Assembly (NCBI RefSeq): GCF_029210485.1
Contig: NZ_JARGET010000003.1
Location: 186,001 to 250,000 of the forward strand
Reading direction: 5' to 3'
Origin: Hoeflea sp. YIM 152468
Lineage (GTDB): Bacteria; Pseudomonadota; Alphaproteobacteria; Rhizobiales; Rhizobiaceae
DNA: 64,000 bases
Part shown: positions 45,884 to 54,963 of the stretch, one piece after another
How positions within the stretch are numbered: the stretch's first letter is position 1
How the letters are laid out: each line of letters starts with the position of its first letter
Notes under the pieces: generated by a model
Told to the model about the DNA's origin: nothing
What the model saw: only the letters and a program-made list of their open reading frames with translations
The model's database searches: none
Made by a program: the position numbers and the translations under genes

Positions 45884-46894
45884 TCAGAATCCCTCGACAA
45901 CCACCTTGCCCCTGGCCGTGCCGGTTTCAATCAGCGCATGCGCCTTGCGCATGTTGTCCGCGTTGATGGGTGTCATCACCGTGTCCAGCGTGGTGCGGAT
46001 GCGCCCGGCGTCGATTTCGGCGGCGACGTAGCTTAACAGCTTGTGCTGCTCGATCATGTCTGGAGTCTGGTGCATGGCGCGGGCGAACATGAACTCCCAG
46101 TGCAGGCTGGCGGACTTCATCTTCATGCCAGCCATCGGCATCGCCACATCGGTGTTGTCAATCGAGACAATTCCGCCCTGGGGCCGAATCAGTTCAACTG
46201 CCGTCTCCCAGTGGCGCATGTCATTGAAGATGGCGATGTGGTCGACAGTGTGAAAGCCCAGCGCGCGGACCTGTGCAACCATGTCCTGGCGGTGATTGAC
46301 GACGTGATCGGCGCCGAGCTGGCTGACCCAGCTTTCGGTTTGCGGGCGCGAGGCGGTTGCGATGACGACAAGACCGGCGGCTTTGGCAAGCTGTATGCCG
46401 ATCGACCCGACGCCGCCACCGGCACCGATGATCAGCAGCGTCTGACCCGCGTCGGCGCCGTCACGGTCAATTCCCAGACGGTCGAAGAAGGCTTCATAGG
46501 CGGTGATCGTGGTCAGCGGCAGGGCAGCGGCTTCGGCGAAATTCAGGCTTTTGGGCTTGAAGCCGACAATGCGTTCATCCACCAGATGAAATTCCTGGTT
46601 GGTGCCCGAGCGGGTGATGTCGCCGGCGTAATAAACCTCGTCGCCGGCCTTGAACAGCGTGACGTCAGGACCGACGGAATCGACAACACCGGACGCATCA
46701 TAGCCAAGAACCCGCGGGGTTTCCTCGACCGTATCCTTGGGCGCGCGGACCTTGGTGTCGACCGGATTGACCGAGATGGCCTTGACGGCGACGAGGATAT
46801 CACGGCCTGAAGCAACCGGCTGGGGCAGCTCGACATCGAGAAAGGAATTCGGATCTTCGATGGGCAGGTAGTGCGTAAGAGCGACAGCTTTCAT
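45884..46894 (-). CDS. zinc-type alcohol dehydrogenase-like / quinone oxidoreductase
   Basis: MDR-family NAD(P)H-dependent reductase, 336 aa. N-terminal GroES-like domain (VKAISVNPVDTKVRAP, VLGYDASGVVDSVG), then the Rossmann motif GAGGGVGSIGIQLAK. The structural and catalytic zinc cysteines of true alcohol dehydrogenases are not visible, so a zinc-free quinone or enone reductase is most likely. It ends GTARGKVVVEGF, usual in this subgroup. It starts 25 bases after the small monooxygenase, probably in one operon. Confidence 0.88.
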   Translation of the reverse strand: MKAVALTHYLPIEDPNSFLDVELPQPVASGRDILVAVKAISVNPVDTKVRAPKDTVEETPRVLGYDASGVVDSVGPDVTLFKAGDEVYYAGDITRSGTNQEFHLVDERIVGFKPKSLNFAEAAALPLTTITAYEAFFDRLGIDRDGADAGQTLLIIGAGGGVGSIGIQLAKAAGLVVIATASRPQTESWVSQLGADHVVNHRQDMVAQVRALGFHTVDHIAIFNDMRHWETAVELIRPQGGIVSIDNTDVAMPMAGMKMKSASLHWEFMFARAMHQTPDMIEQHKLLSYVAAEIDAGRIRTTLDTVMTPINADNMRKAHALIETGTARGKVVVEGF

Positions 46895-46919
46895 TTCAAC
46901 CCTCCTGGTCTGTGGCAGC

Positions 46920-47210
46920 TTAACCGATTTGGTTCATTTCATGGAGAATGACCTCGGCAACCGCGCCGTCCGTGGCCTCAGCATAGGCTGCAAGATGCGG
47001 CGCTTTCATGTGGGACTGCCACAATTCGCGCGATTCCCAGTTTTCATAGAACATGAAATGGGCCGGATTGCTGATGTCCTGATGCAGATCGTAATCGATA
47101 CAGCCGGCTTCTGCCCGGGTGATCGGGATCAGCTTCTCGAGTTCCGCCTTGACCAGTGCGATCTGGTCGGGTTTGGCCTTGATGGTGGCGACGATCGTGA
47201 GTTTGCTCAT
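46920..47210 (-). CDS. antibiotic biosynthesis monooxygenase-like protein
   Basis: 96 aa from MSKLTIVATIKAKPDQ at 47210. One ABM domain (ferredoxin-like dimeric alpha-beta barrel) with EAGCIDYDLHQDISNPAHFM, FYENWESRELWQSHMKAPHL. Members of the YgiN type oxidise quinols without a cofactor. Pairing with a quinone oxidoreductase-like gene fits that role. The longer frame upstream is not conserved. Confidence 0.87.
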   Translation of the reverse strand: MSKLTIVATIKAKPDQIALVKAELEKLIPITRAEAGCIDYDLHQDISNPAHFMFYENWESRELWQSHMKAPHLAAYAEATDGAVAEVILHEMNQIG

Positions 47211-47463
47211 TTGCTGGATTTCCCGGTTGAGTTGATGATGGTGTGTGTGTAGCTGGGGTGCGCGGCCGGATAAACCGGCATTCTTCAAATTGGCCGTCCG
47301 ATGGCGGCCAATTGTGTGGCGCTCGGCTGAGCGCAGAGCTTCCGCGCGGTGCAGTTGACATGGCGCCAGCCTTTGCGGAGTGTGCATTTGCTGCACGACC
47401 GGCGGCGGCGCCCGACCTTCCTCCGTCTCTGCGCAAAAATATACCCTCCAATGGATCCCTCAG

Positions 47464-48879
47464 GTGAATCGCTCCATTCCGCTCGTTCTGGCCGTCGCTT
47501 TGTTCATGGAGCAGATGGATTCCACCGTCATTGCCACAGCTTTGCCGGCGATTGCCGCCGACCTCGGCACAAGCCCGATCTCGCTCAAGTTGGCGCTGAC
47601 GGCCTATCTGGTGTCGCTTGCGATCTTCATCCCGATCTCCGGATGGATGGCCGACCGCTTCGGTGCGCGACGAATTTTTACCCTTGCGATCGGGGTGTTT
47701 CTGATCGGCTCCGTTGCCTGCGCCGCCTCAGGCAGCCTGCTGGAGTTCGTGCTGTCGAGGTTCCTGCAGGGCATGGGCGGCGCGATGATGACGCCGGTCG
47801 GGCGGCTGGTGTTGCTGCGATCGACCGAGAAAAGCCAACTGGTCACCGCCATGGCCTGGCTGACGATACCGGCGCTGATCAGCCCCATGGTGGGACCACC
47901 GGTCGGCGGCTTTCTCACCACCTTCCTGAGCTGGCACTGGATCTTCCTGATCAACATCCCGATCGGGCTTGCCGGCATGGTGTTCGCAGTGAAGGTCTTG
48001 CCGGAAGACGAAGCCCGTTCACGTGACAGGGTCGACTGGATCGGCTTCCTGCTTTCAGGTGGTGCCGCCTCGGGCATCGTCTTCGGTCTGTCGGTGATCA
48101 GCCTGCCGGTGCTGCCGCCGGTCTGGGGCATCGCCGCCACACTCGCCGGTCTGTTGTCGCTGGGTGCCTATCTCAGACACGCTCGCCTGCATCCCAGGCC
48201 GCTGCTTGATCCCAAACTGTTTGAAAACCGCACCTTTGCGCTGTCGCTGTTCGGAGCAAGCCTTTTCCGGATCGGCGCCGGTGCCGTTCCCTTCCTGTTG
48301 CCCCTGATGCTGCAACTGGGCTTCGGCATGTCGCCGTTCCAGTCCGGCATGATCACCTTCATCTCGGCTGCCGGCGCCATCACCATGAAGTTCGTCATCA
48401 AGCGTGTGCTGCGCTTTGTCGGCTTCCGCTATACGTTGCTGGCGGCGGCAGCGGCCTCGGCACTGTCGATTGCGATCAATGGTTTTTTCACCCCCGCCAC
48501 CCCTGTCGTGCTGATCCTGGTGATCCTGTATTGCGCAGGTCTCGTCCGGTCGATGTTCTTCACCTCGGTCAACGCGCTGACATTTTCGGAGATAAGCCCG
48601 GAAACTGCGGCCCAGGCGACGTCCCTCACAGCGGCCTTTCAGCAGGTGGCGATCGCGGTCGGGGTGGCGCTTGCGGGCGTCATTATCGAGGTGGTCAGCA
48701 CCATGAATGGCGGCGAGCTCAGCCTTGTCGCCTTCCAGACCGCCTTCTTTGTGGTGGCTACTCTGTCGGCCCTGGCCATCCTTCCTTTTCTCGCCCTGCC
48801 ACCTGAAGCCGGCGGCACGGTTTCAGGCCATACGCTCGGGCGGGCCGGTCCGCGGGCGGCCTCACCCGTCCGCACCTAG
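47464..48879 (+). CDS. MFS transporter, DHA2-type drug exporter
   Basis: 471 aa from a GTG at 47464 ([20 protein letters not shown]), which is where rhizobial homologues start. The frame is open to 47380 with no conserved residues. Fourteen predicted helices with the motifs [13 protein letters not shown] (motif A), [20 protein letters not shown] (motif B) and [10 protein letters not shown] (motif C of drug/H+ antiporters). Its 3' end overlaps rlmE by 18 bases, convergently. No adaptor protein is nearby. Confidence 0.88.
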   Translation: MNRSIPLVLAVALFMEQMDSTVIATALPAIAADLGTSPISLKLALTAYLVSLAIFIPISGWMADRFGARRIFTLAIGVFLIGSVACAASGSLLEFVLSRFLQGMGGAMMTPVGRLVLLRSTEKSQLVTAMAWLTIPALISPMVGPPVGGFLTTFLSWHWIFLINIPIGLAGMVFAVKVLPEDEARSRDRVDWIGFLLSGGAASGIVFGLSVISLPVLPPVWGIAATLAGLLSLGAYLRHARLHPRPLLDPKLFENRTFALSLFGASLFRIGAGAVPFLLPLMLQLGFGMSPFQSGMITFISAAGAITMKFVIKRVLRFVGFRYTLLAAAAASALSIAINGFFTPATPVVLILVILYCAGLVRSMFFTSVNALTFSEISPETAAQATSLTAAFQQVAIAVGVALAGVIIEVVSTMNGGELSLVAFQTAFFVVATLSALAILPFLALPPEAGGTVSGHTLGRAGPRAASPVRT

Positions 48880-49575
48880 GTCCGCATCACGCCCCTTGAA
48901 CCCCTTGGCCAGCACAAACATCTCGACCGATTCAGCGCGCGAAGAGGGCGGCTTGATGTGAACCACCGATTTGAAATTCTTCTTGAGCATGTTCAACAGC
49001 TCGGTTTCCGTACCGCCCTGGAAGGTCTTGGCCAGAAAGTGCCCACCGGGTGTGAGCACTTCGATGGCAAAGTGCGCCGCGACCTCGCACAGATGCATGG
49101 TCCGGAGATGATCGGTCCGCTGGTGGCCCGTCGTCGGCGCCGCCATGTCGGAAAGCACCACATCGGGCGCGCCACCCAGCGCGTCCATCAATGCCTGTGG
49201 GGCTGCGTCGTCGAGGAAATCCATCTGCAGGAATTTCACGCCCGCCAGCCCGTCCATCTCGAGAAAATCGATGGCCACCACCTTCGGATCCGCATCGGTG
49301 GAATCGGTCACCAGCGCTGAAATCTGCGACCAGCCGCCCGGCGCGGCGCCGAGATCGATGATCCGCCTGGCCTTGTCGAGGATCTTGTGCTTGGCGTCAA
49401 TTTCCAGAAGCTTGTAAACCGCGCGCGAGCGGTAGCCTTCCTGCCTGGCCTGCTGCACATAGGGATCGTTGAGATGCCGCTCGATCCAGCGCCGCGAAGA
49501 CGCCTTGAGCTTGCTCTTGCGCCTGACCTTCTGCCCGAGCTTGCGCCCGGTGGGTCCTGTTGGAGGACGGGTCAT
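48862..49575 (-). CDS. rlmE: 23S rRNA (uridine(2552)-2'-O)-methyltransferase RlmE
   Basis: FtsJ-type methyltransferase for the ribose of U2552 in 23S rRNA, 237 aa. SAM motif [12 protein letters not shown]. The K-D-K-E tetrad is traceable: the Lys in VYKLLEID, Asp in [13 protein letters not shown], Lys in FLAKTFQGG and Glu in [16 protein letters not shown]. Basic N-terminus ([20 protein letters not shown]). Start overlaps the ppx stop by 4 bases, a pairing common in rhizobia. Confidence 0.95.
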   Translation of the reverse strand: MTRPPTGPTGRKLGQKVRRKSKLKASSRRWIERHLNDPYVQQARQEGYRSRAVYKLLEIDAKHKILDKARRIIDLGAAPGGWSQISALVTDSTDADPKVVAIDFLEMDGLAGVKFLQMDFLDDAAPQALMDALGGAPDVVLSDMAAPTTGHQRTDHLRTMHLCEVAAHFAIEVLTPGGHFLAKTFQGGTETELLNMLKKNFKSVVHIKPPSSRAESVEMFVLAKGFKGRDADLGADG

Positions 49576-51149
49576 GCTTTTTCCCCCTGATTCGACCGCT
49601 GGTTGCGGTAGCGGAAGTTTCTGCCACTTCGCCGCCAGGCACCGTCCAACGCCATCATTTCATTGAGCAGGCCTTCGCGAAGACCGCGATCGGCCACCCG
49701 CATCCGCGGCGATGGCCAACGTTTGCGGATCGACTGCAGAATTGCACAGCCGGCCAGCACCAGATCCGCCCGGTCCGCACCGATGCAGGGATTGGCGGCG
49801 CGGGCATCGAAATCCCACGACAGCAGCCGGTCGAGCATGTGATCCACTTCCGCGTTCGAAAGCCACAGCCCATCGACCTTGCGCCGGTCGTAGCGCGGCA
49901 GTTCCAGATGCAGACCGGCCAGCGTGGTGACAGTTCCCGAAGTGCCAAGCAGATGAATCCGCTTCTGGCCAAGTGCGGTGAACGCCGGCAAGGACGGCGG
50001 GTTGAAATCGGCCAGCATTGCATCGACTTCGGCGACCATCGCCTGGAACACCTCCGGGGTCACCAGACAGCCGCCATGGCGCTCGGACAAGGTGACGACG
50101 CCAACCGGCAACGAGGTCCAGGCCTTGATATGGTTGGCCAGGCGATTGGAGCGGTTCTCGGTCAGGTCGATCATGGCAATTTCGGACGAGCCGCCGCCAA
50201 TATCAAACAGCACCAGACCATCGGTCTCGCGGCCGACCAGCGACGAGCACCCGGCAACCGCCAGCCGGGCTTCGGTTTCGCGGCTGACGATTTCAAGCTC
50301 CAGGCCGGTCTCGGCCAGCACCCGGGCCAGAAACTCCGCACCATTTATCGCCGAGCGACAGGCTTCGGTTGCGATCAGCCGGTGACGCCGCACTGACCGG
50401 TTGATCAGTTTCCCGGCACAGACCTTGAGCGCTTCGATCGCCCTGTCCATCGCGTCACCAGACAAGCGGCCGCTGGCATCAAGCCCCTCCCCCAGCCGGA
50501 CAATGCGGGAAAAGGCATCGACCACCCGGAACTGGCCCGGCCGCGTTGGCTGGGCGATCAGCAAACGGCAATTGTTGGTGCCAAGATCAAGTGCTGCGTA
50601 CAGGTCATCGGCCTGCCGGCGCGCCGATGCTGCTCCGGTCGCCACACCATTGCCTGAAGCCTGAGCTAAGGAGGCTCCGCGTGTCTGGCCAGCAGGTTGC
50701 GAATGCGGCTTGTGCGAGGTCTGCCCGGTTGCCTTTTGCGGGGCCATCGGGCGGCCCTGGATTTCGCGGCCGGGCTTGCGGCGACGGCGTCGCCCCTTCT
50801 TTTCCCCGGGCGGTTGCGCTGAGGCAGCCACCGGTGGCGTGACGTGCTGCGTCGGCGCAGTGTCGGATTCGGCCTTGTGCGCGGTCTTTCTCCGCCGCCT
50901 CCGACGCCGTCCAGCTGGCGACGGGCCAGCTTCAGTTCTCGCAGAGATGCCGGTGGATGCGCTGGCTGAAGCTCGCTCTGATGGGTCTCCATCAGACGAA
51001 GAGCTTGGAATCACGGCCTCGCCGTGTTCCTGTGTCACGCCATTTGTCGCTGCCTTTCCGGCGCGTCCAGATGGCCTTTCACCTGCCAGTGATACACCCG
51101 CGTCTGGCTTGTCGCCGTCCCGAAGGTCTTTCACGGTCTGTCCTGTCAT
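49572..51149 (-). CDS. Ppx/GppA phosphatase with long basic N-terminus
   Basis: Exopolyphosphatase/pppGpp phosphohydrolase family, 525 aa from MTGQTVKDL at 51149. The ASKHA-fold catalytic part begins near residue 190 ([18 protein letters not shown]), with [16 protein letters not shown], the catalytic-Glu region SRETEARLA and [14 protein letters not shown]. The first 180 residues are low complexity, with Arg runs (about 8 Arg at one place and 5 at another). This part could bind polyphosphate or RNA (inference). Overlaps rlmE by 4 bases. Confidence 0.9.
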   Translation of the reverse strand: MTGQTVKDLRDGDKPDAGVSLAGERPSGRAGKAATNGVTQEHGEAVIPSSSSDGDPSERASASASTGISARTEAGPSPAGRRRRRRRKTAHKAESDTAPTQHVTPPVAASAQPPGEKKGRRRRRKPGREIQGRPMAPQKATGQTSHKPHSQPAGQTRGASLAQASGNGVATGAASARRQADDLYAALDLGTNNCRLLIAQPTRPGQFRVVDAFSRIVRLGEGLDASGRLSGDAMDRAIEALKVCAGKLINRSVRRHRLIATEACRSAINGAEFLARVLAETGLELEIVSRETEARLAVAGCSSLVGRETDGLVLFDIGGGSSEIAMIDLTENRSNRLANHIKAWTSLPVGVVTLSERHGGCLVTPEVFQAMVAEVDAMLADFNPPSLPAFTALGQKRIHLLGTSGTVTTLAGLHLELPRYDRRKVDGLWLSNAEVDHMLDRLLSWDFDARAANPCIGADRADLVLAGCAILQSIRKRWPSPRMRVADRGLREGLLNEMMALDGAWRRSGRNFRYRNQRSNQGEKA

Positions 51150-51398
51150 GCGCGGCGAGCAGGTCTGCCCGCGCCGCGCTCCACGGTTTGTCGTTGGGGC
51201 AAGATTAGCAAAGCGGCGAACAGAACGCAAAACTCTTTTTGCGCCATGATGGACGACCGGCATGGCCGGGGCTGCAGCCGCTCTGCCGGGCGCAAGTGCG
51301 GATTTTCGTCACAAACCGTCGATTCCGGGTTTGCATCATCACCGGTTATTGGGTATAAGCCGCCGCGCTGGCCAATATTTTGGCGGCCCGACCCATGG

Positions 51399-51472
51399 TG
51401 GGGAATAGGTTAACGGTAGACCCGCAGACTCTGACTCTGTTAGTCCTGGTTCGAATCCAGGTTCCCCAGCCA
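51399..51472 (+). tRNA. tRNA-Gln (anticodon CTG)
   Basis: 74 bases including the encoded CCA. Acceptor TGGGGAA pairs with TTCCCCA (51462-51468), discriminator G, D-arm GGTTAACGGTAGACC. Anticodon stem GCAGA/TCTGT around loop CTCTGAC gives CTG. T-arm CCTGG TTCGAAT CCAGG. It decodes CAG. It stands alone, with no integrase nearby. Confidence 0.96.
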
Positions 51473-51763
51473 ACTTCATCTAAACATCTCAATACGTTAG
51501 TACATCTCGCCAATGTGCGGAATCGCCGCGCATCGCATCCCCACAATGGGCGCTGGCGATGGCGAGCGATCTCTGGCGTCGGATTCATTTGTCTTCCGCA
51601 GGAGGGCCGTTGTTTCGCCACGAACACGCGTCGGACCGACGGGCCTGTACCGATCCTTCAACACGACGGTGCGACAAGCGGCTGAAAGACCGGATTGGTG
51701 CTTTGCCATTGCAGCGGATTGGCGCTCTTGCATATGTCGGGCCATTGAGGTGTTCTCCCTCCA
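51473..51763. other. intergenic region between tRNA-Gln and MFS gene
   Basis: About 290 bases. I searched for repeats of the tRNA 3' end (attachment site) and for integrase remnants and see none. No clear terminator follows the tRNA. Small frames here have no coding character. Confidence 0.4.
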
Positions 51764-53038
51764 ATGAGCCAAAATGTGCGCGAGGTTCTTGCCTCGGTAA
51801 AATCCCTCCTGGGCGGCACCGCCGCCTTCATGATCGGCAACAGTCTGCTTGGCGTTGTCCTGCCGCTCCGTATGGAGGCGGCCGGCTATCCGGTGGCGTT
51901 GACCGGTGCGATCATGGCTGCCTATTATTTCGGTCTTGCCCTCGGTGGTCTGCGGGCCAAGCGCATCATCTTCCGGATCGGGCATATTCGCGCCTTTGCT
52001 GTTTTCGCAGCGTTAACGGCTGCAACAACCCTTGCCTATGATGCATTTTTCGATCCGGCTGCATGGCTGATCTTCCGGATCGTCAACGGCTTCTGCATCG
52101 CCGGCCTGACCGCCACAACCGAAAGCTGGCTCAACACCCGAAGCAGCAATGAAACACGCGGGCGGGTTCTCGGTTTTTACATGCTGACCTTCTATCTTGC
52201 GATCGCGGCAGGTCAGTCTCTCGTCAATATTGCCGATGTCGGGGCACCGGATCTCTTTATGCTGGCCGCATCCCTGATCGGGCTCTCGCTGATACCGGTC
52301 GCCATGACCAGCCTGGGCGAGCCCAATCTCGGTGACAGCCGTCCGTTGAGCGTCAGCAACCTGTATTCGGCGTCTCCGGTAGGGACAGTCGGGGCGGGCG
52401 TCGCAGGCCTCATGGTCGGCTCCTTCTATGCTCTGGCTGTGGTTTTTGCGCTTCAGATAGGGCTGAGCGTATCCCAAGCCGCCTTGTTCATGAGCGTCGT
52501 GGTTCTGGGTGGCCTGGTGCTCCAGGTTCCCGTCGGCATGCTGGCCGACCGGTATGACAGACGCATCGTCATGTCCGGCGCCTTGATCGCGGTCGGCGCC
52601 ACCTGGGCCACGCTTGCGGGCATTGTTGCCTCCGAATTGCCGTTTGTAGCCTTGCTCGCAATGGCAGTGCCCTTCGGGGGCGCGATGAGCAGTGTCTATC
52701 CGCTCTGTGTTGCGCAGACCTTCGACCACTTGAAGCGCAAATACTATATTGCCGCAGCGGGGCGTCTGCTGATGGTCTACTCGGTCGGCGCGACCACCGG
52801 CCCGCTGATCGCTTCGGCGCTGATGGCGCTTTACGGTCCATCCAGCTTTTTCCTGTTCGAAGCGATGATCGCGGTCCTGTACGCTGTGTTTGTTCTGGTG
52901 CGCGTTTCACAGCGGCCTTCGTTGCCTGCAGACCGCCAGGAAAAATACGTGCCTCTGCCGGATGTAACGCCGATCGTCATGGCTCTCGATCCGCGCACCG
53001 AACCCGACAGCCAGGACGAAGACCAGCAAGAGGGATGA
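51764..53038 (+). CDS. MFS transporter (YcaD-like)
   Basis: 424 aa with 12 predicted helices. TESWLNTRSSNETRGRVLGFYM is characteristic of the YcaD/sugar-type group, and VPVGMLADRYDRRIVMSG is the second motif A. SSVYPLCVAQTFDH lies in the C-terminal half. The C-terminal tail is soluble and acidic (DPRTEPDSQDEDQQEG). The substrate is unknown. ATG at 51764 follows a weak ribosome-binding region. A 7-base hairpin (53041-53057) follows the stop. Confidence 0.88.
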   Translation: MSQNVREVLASVKSLLGGTAAFMIGNSLLGVVLPLRMEAAGYPVALTGAIMAAYYFGLALGGLRAKRIIFRIGHIRAFAVFAALTAATTLAYDAFFDPAAWLIFRIVNGFCIAGLTATTESWLNTRSSNETRGRVLGFYMLTFYLAIAAGQSLVNIADVGAPDLFMLAASLIGLSLIPVAMTSLGEPNLGDSRPLSVSNLYSASPVGTVGAGVAGLMVGSFYALAVVFALQIGLSVSQAALFMSVVVLGGLVLQVPVGMLADRYDRRIVMSGALIAVGATWATLAGIVASELPFVALLAMAVPFGGAMSSVYPLCVAQTFDHLKRKYYIAAAGRLLMVYSVGATTGPLIASALMALYGPSSFFLFEAMIAVLYAVFVLVRVSQRPSLPADRQEKYVPLPDVTPIVMALDPRTEPDSQDEDQQEG

Positions 53039-53040
53039 AG

Positions 53041-53057
53041 CGCAGCCTTGGGCTGCG
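53041..53057 (+). repeat. hairpin after the YcaD-like gene
   Basis: CGCAGCC, TTG, GGCTGCG. Perfect 7-base stem 3 bases past the stop. No T run, so only a weak terminator candidate. Confidence 0.4.
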
Positions 53058-53137
53058 ATGCCCGCCGCGATGTCTTGCCGGAAAATGTGAACAGGGCCGG
53101 CGTCGCGGGGCCATGATCATTTCTGGTCCGCTCGAAA

Positions 53138-54598
53138 CTACTGACGCTGCCGAAGGTCCTTGATTGCAACAAAAAGCGCCAGCAGAACCACAACCGAGAT
53201 CAGGCCGAATCCGACACCCATCGCCGTCGACCAGGAGGTCACCGCAAGCGTCGAGAACACTGCAGCGGTGATGACCGCGATTCCGATAGAGGTGCCGATA
53301 CGCTGTCCGGTCTGCAAGATGGCACCCGAACTGCCTGCGTAGTCCAGAGGCACCTCGGCAAGCGTCAACGTCTGGTTCGGGCTGATGACCGACCCCTGCG
53401 CCAGGCCGACAAATGACAATGAGGCCATCAGCCACCAGATGCTCAGGTGGCCGGCTTCGTGCAGAAACACAACAGCAATGCTCAACCCGAGGCCCAACAG
53501 CGCAAGAAGAAGCCCGCCGATGACCACTTTGCGGCCAAGCCGCGCGACCCGGCTTCCGGCCCAGTGGGCCGCATAGGCCGACAGCAGCGCCGCCGGGATT
53601 CCGAAGGCCCCCGATTGCAGCGCCGAGCGTCCGTCACCTTCCTGCACATAGAGCGCAACCAGCACCCAGACACTGGTGACCCCCATAAAGTAGAGGGTCA
53701 TGATTACAACGCCGTTGGTGTAGCTGGAGGTCGAGAAGATCTTGAGGTCGACCATCGGGCTCAGGCCCAGGCGGACGTAACGCCGCTCCCATCCGACCCA
53801 GAGCCAGACCAGCAAAAAACCGAACGGAAGCAGCAACCAGACGATTGCACTGCCGCCGGCCTCGACAAAGGGATACAAGATAGCGAGCACCGCAAACCCG
53901 AGCAGCAGCGCCCCCACCGGGTCGAGCGAACGCAGGCCGCTTCCCTTTCGCGGAAGACGTATGATCAGCGGGCGCGGAAACCACAACAGCCCCAGGATTA
54001 TGGCCGTCATCCCGATCGGAACATTGACCAGAAACGTCAACCGCCAGCCCAGATCGGCTCCGCCAAGCTCAATCAGAAACCCGCCAAGAACCGGGCCGAT
54101 GGCGACCGAAAAACCGACGGCCGTGCCGAAATATCCGAATGCACGGCCGCGCGCGTCGCCGCGGAAATAGTGCTGGATCATCCCGATGCCCTGCGGATTG
54201 AGCAGTCCCGAACCGACACCCTGCACGAAACGGGCGGTGTTGAGCCATTCTGCGTTGGGCGCGAGACCTGCTGCAACCGAAGCGGCGGTAAAGATACCCA
54301 CACCAATCAGGAACAGCCCGCCCCGGCCCATGATATCGCCAGCCCGCCCGGCCCCCACCAGGACGACACCAAACGTCAGCGCATAGCCGGACAACACCCA
54401 CTGCAGATCAGAGTCGGAGGCGCCGAGGCCCTGCCGGATCGACGGCAATGCCACGTTCACAATACTGACGCCAATCAGCGTCATGAAGATCGTGACCAGC
54501 AACACGAAAAGAATGCGCCACCTGACCGGATCCGTCGTCGGATCGGTTTGTGGCATAGGAGACAAGCTCTCATCCGCCTCCGGCGAATCCATCATCAT
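53138..54598 (-). CDS. MFS transporter, DHA2-type, 14 helices
   Basis: 486 aa from the ATG at 54598. The frame continues to 54757 without conserved features. Motifs: LIGVSIVNVALPSIRQGLG (helix 1), AGRAGDIMGRGGLFLIG (motif A), FVQGVGSGLLNPQGIGMIQ, and GPVLGGFLIE (motif C). The EmrB/QacA group exports drugs or dyes. It is a different lineage from the DHA2 gene at 47.5 kb. Divergent from the metal ATPase gene. Confidence 0.88.
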   Translation of the reverse strand: MMMDSPEADESLSPMPQTDPTTDPVRWRILFVLLVTIFMTLIGVSIVNVALPSIRQGLGASDSDLQWVLSGYALTFGVVLVGAGRAGDIMGRGGLFLIGVGIFTAASVAAGLAPNAEWLNTARFVQGVGSGLLNPQGIGMIQHYFRGDARGRAFGYFGTAVGFSVAIGPVLGGFLIELGGADLGWRLTFLVNVPIGMTAIILGLLWFPRPLIIRLPRKGSGLRSLDPVGALLLGFAVLAILYPFVEAGGSAIVWLLLPFGFLLVWLWVGWERRYVRLGLSPMVDLKIFSTSSYTNGVVIMTLYFMGVTSVWVLVALYVQEGDGRSALQSGAFGIPAALLSAYAAHWAGSRVARLGRKVVIGGLLLALLGLGLSIAVVFLHEAGHLSIWWLMASLSFVGLAQGSVISPNQTLTLAEVPLDYAGSSGAILQTGQRIGTSIGIAVITAAVFSTLAVTSWSTAMGVGFGLISVVVLLALFVAIKDLRQRQ

Positions 54599-54963
54599 TA
54601 CTTTCTTTGCAGTATCCAAGAGGCCGTATAGCTGCTGCTCTGCGCAATGACAAACTGACACTCGCATCCCGCCATCGATCACGCTGGCTCTGATGGCCAA
54701 CCATATGTCGCGGTCCGTGGGCGAGCCTTTCGCCGGTATCATGCTTCCGGCTGGCACATGTGGCCTTGGGCAGGAAAGCGCGAACAGATCCGCATCGACA
54801 TTCCCTCCCGGGGATGCGATTTATGCGGTGAATTTGCGTCATTGCACACTCGGCTCCTTTTTTTTCAACACTCGCCACACGTAAGTGCGGACCGGTTGAG
54901 CCGCCAAGAACCAGGCTTTGCCCTTGCGAACGCCTTGACACAATCCCGCCGGAGAAACCTGAA
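54599..54963. other. divergent intergenic region, MFS gene and P1B-ATPase gene
   Basis: About 365 bases between the two start codons. It should hold both promoters. There is a T-rich run (TCCTTTTTTTTCAACA near 54853) and several GC-rich segments. I do not recognise a Fur, Irr, NikR or MerR operator, and no coding frame is convincing. Confidence 0.4.

Noticed and set aside
51399-51763. Integration site at tRNA-Gln
   Set aside because: No integrase, no repeat of the tRNA 3' end and no change of gene content near it.
53447-54631. 394-aa plus-strand frame opposite the DHA2 MFS gene
   Set aside because: Antisense to a gene with good MFS motifs and rich in Arg, Gln, Pro without features of its own.
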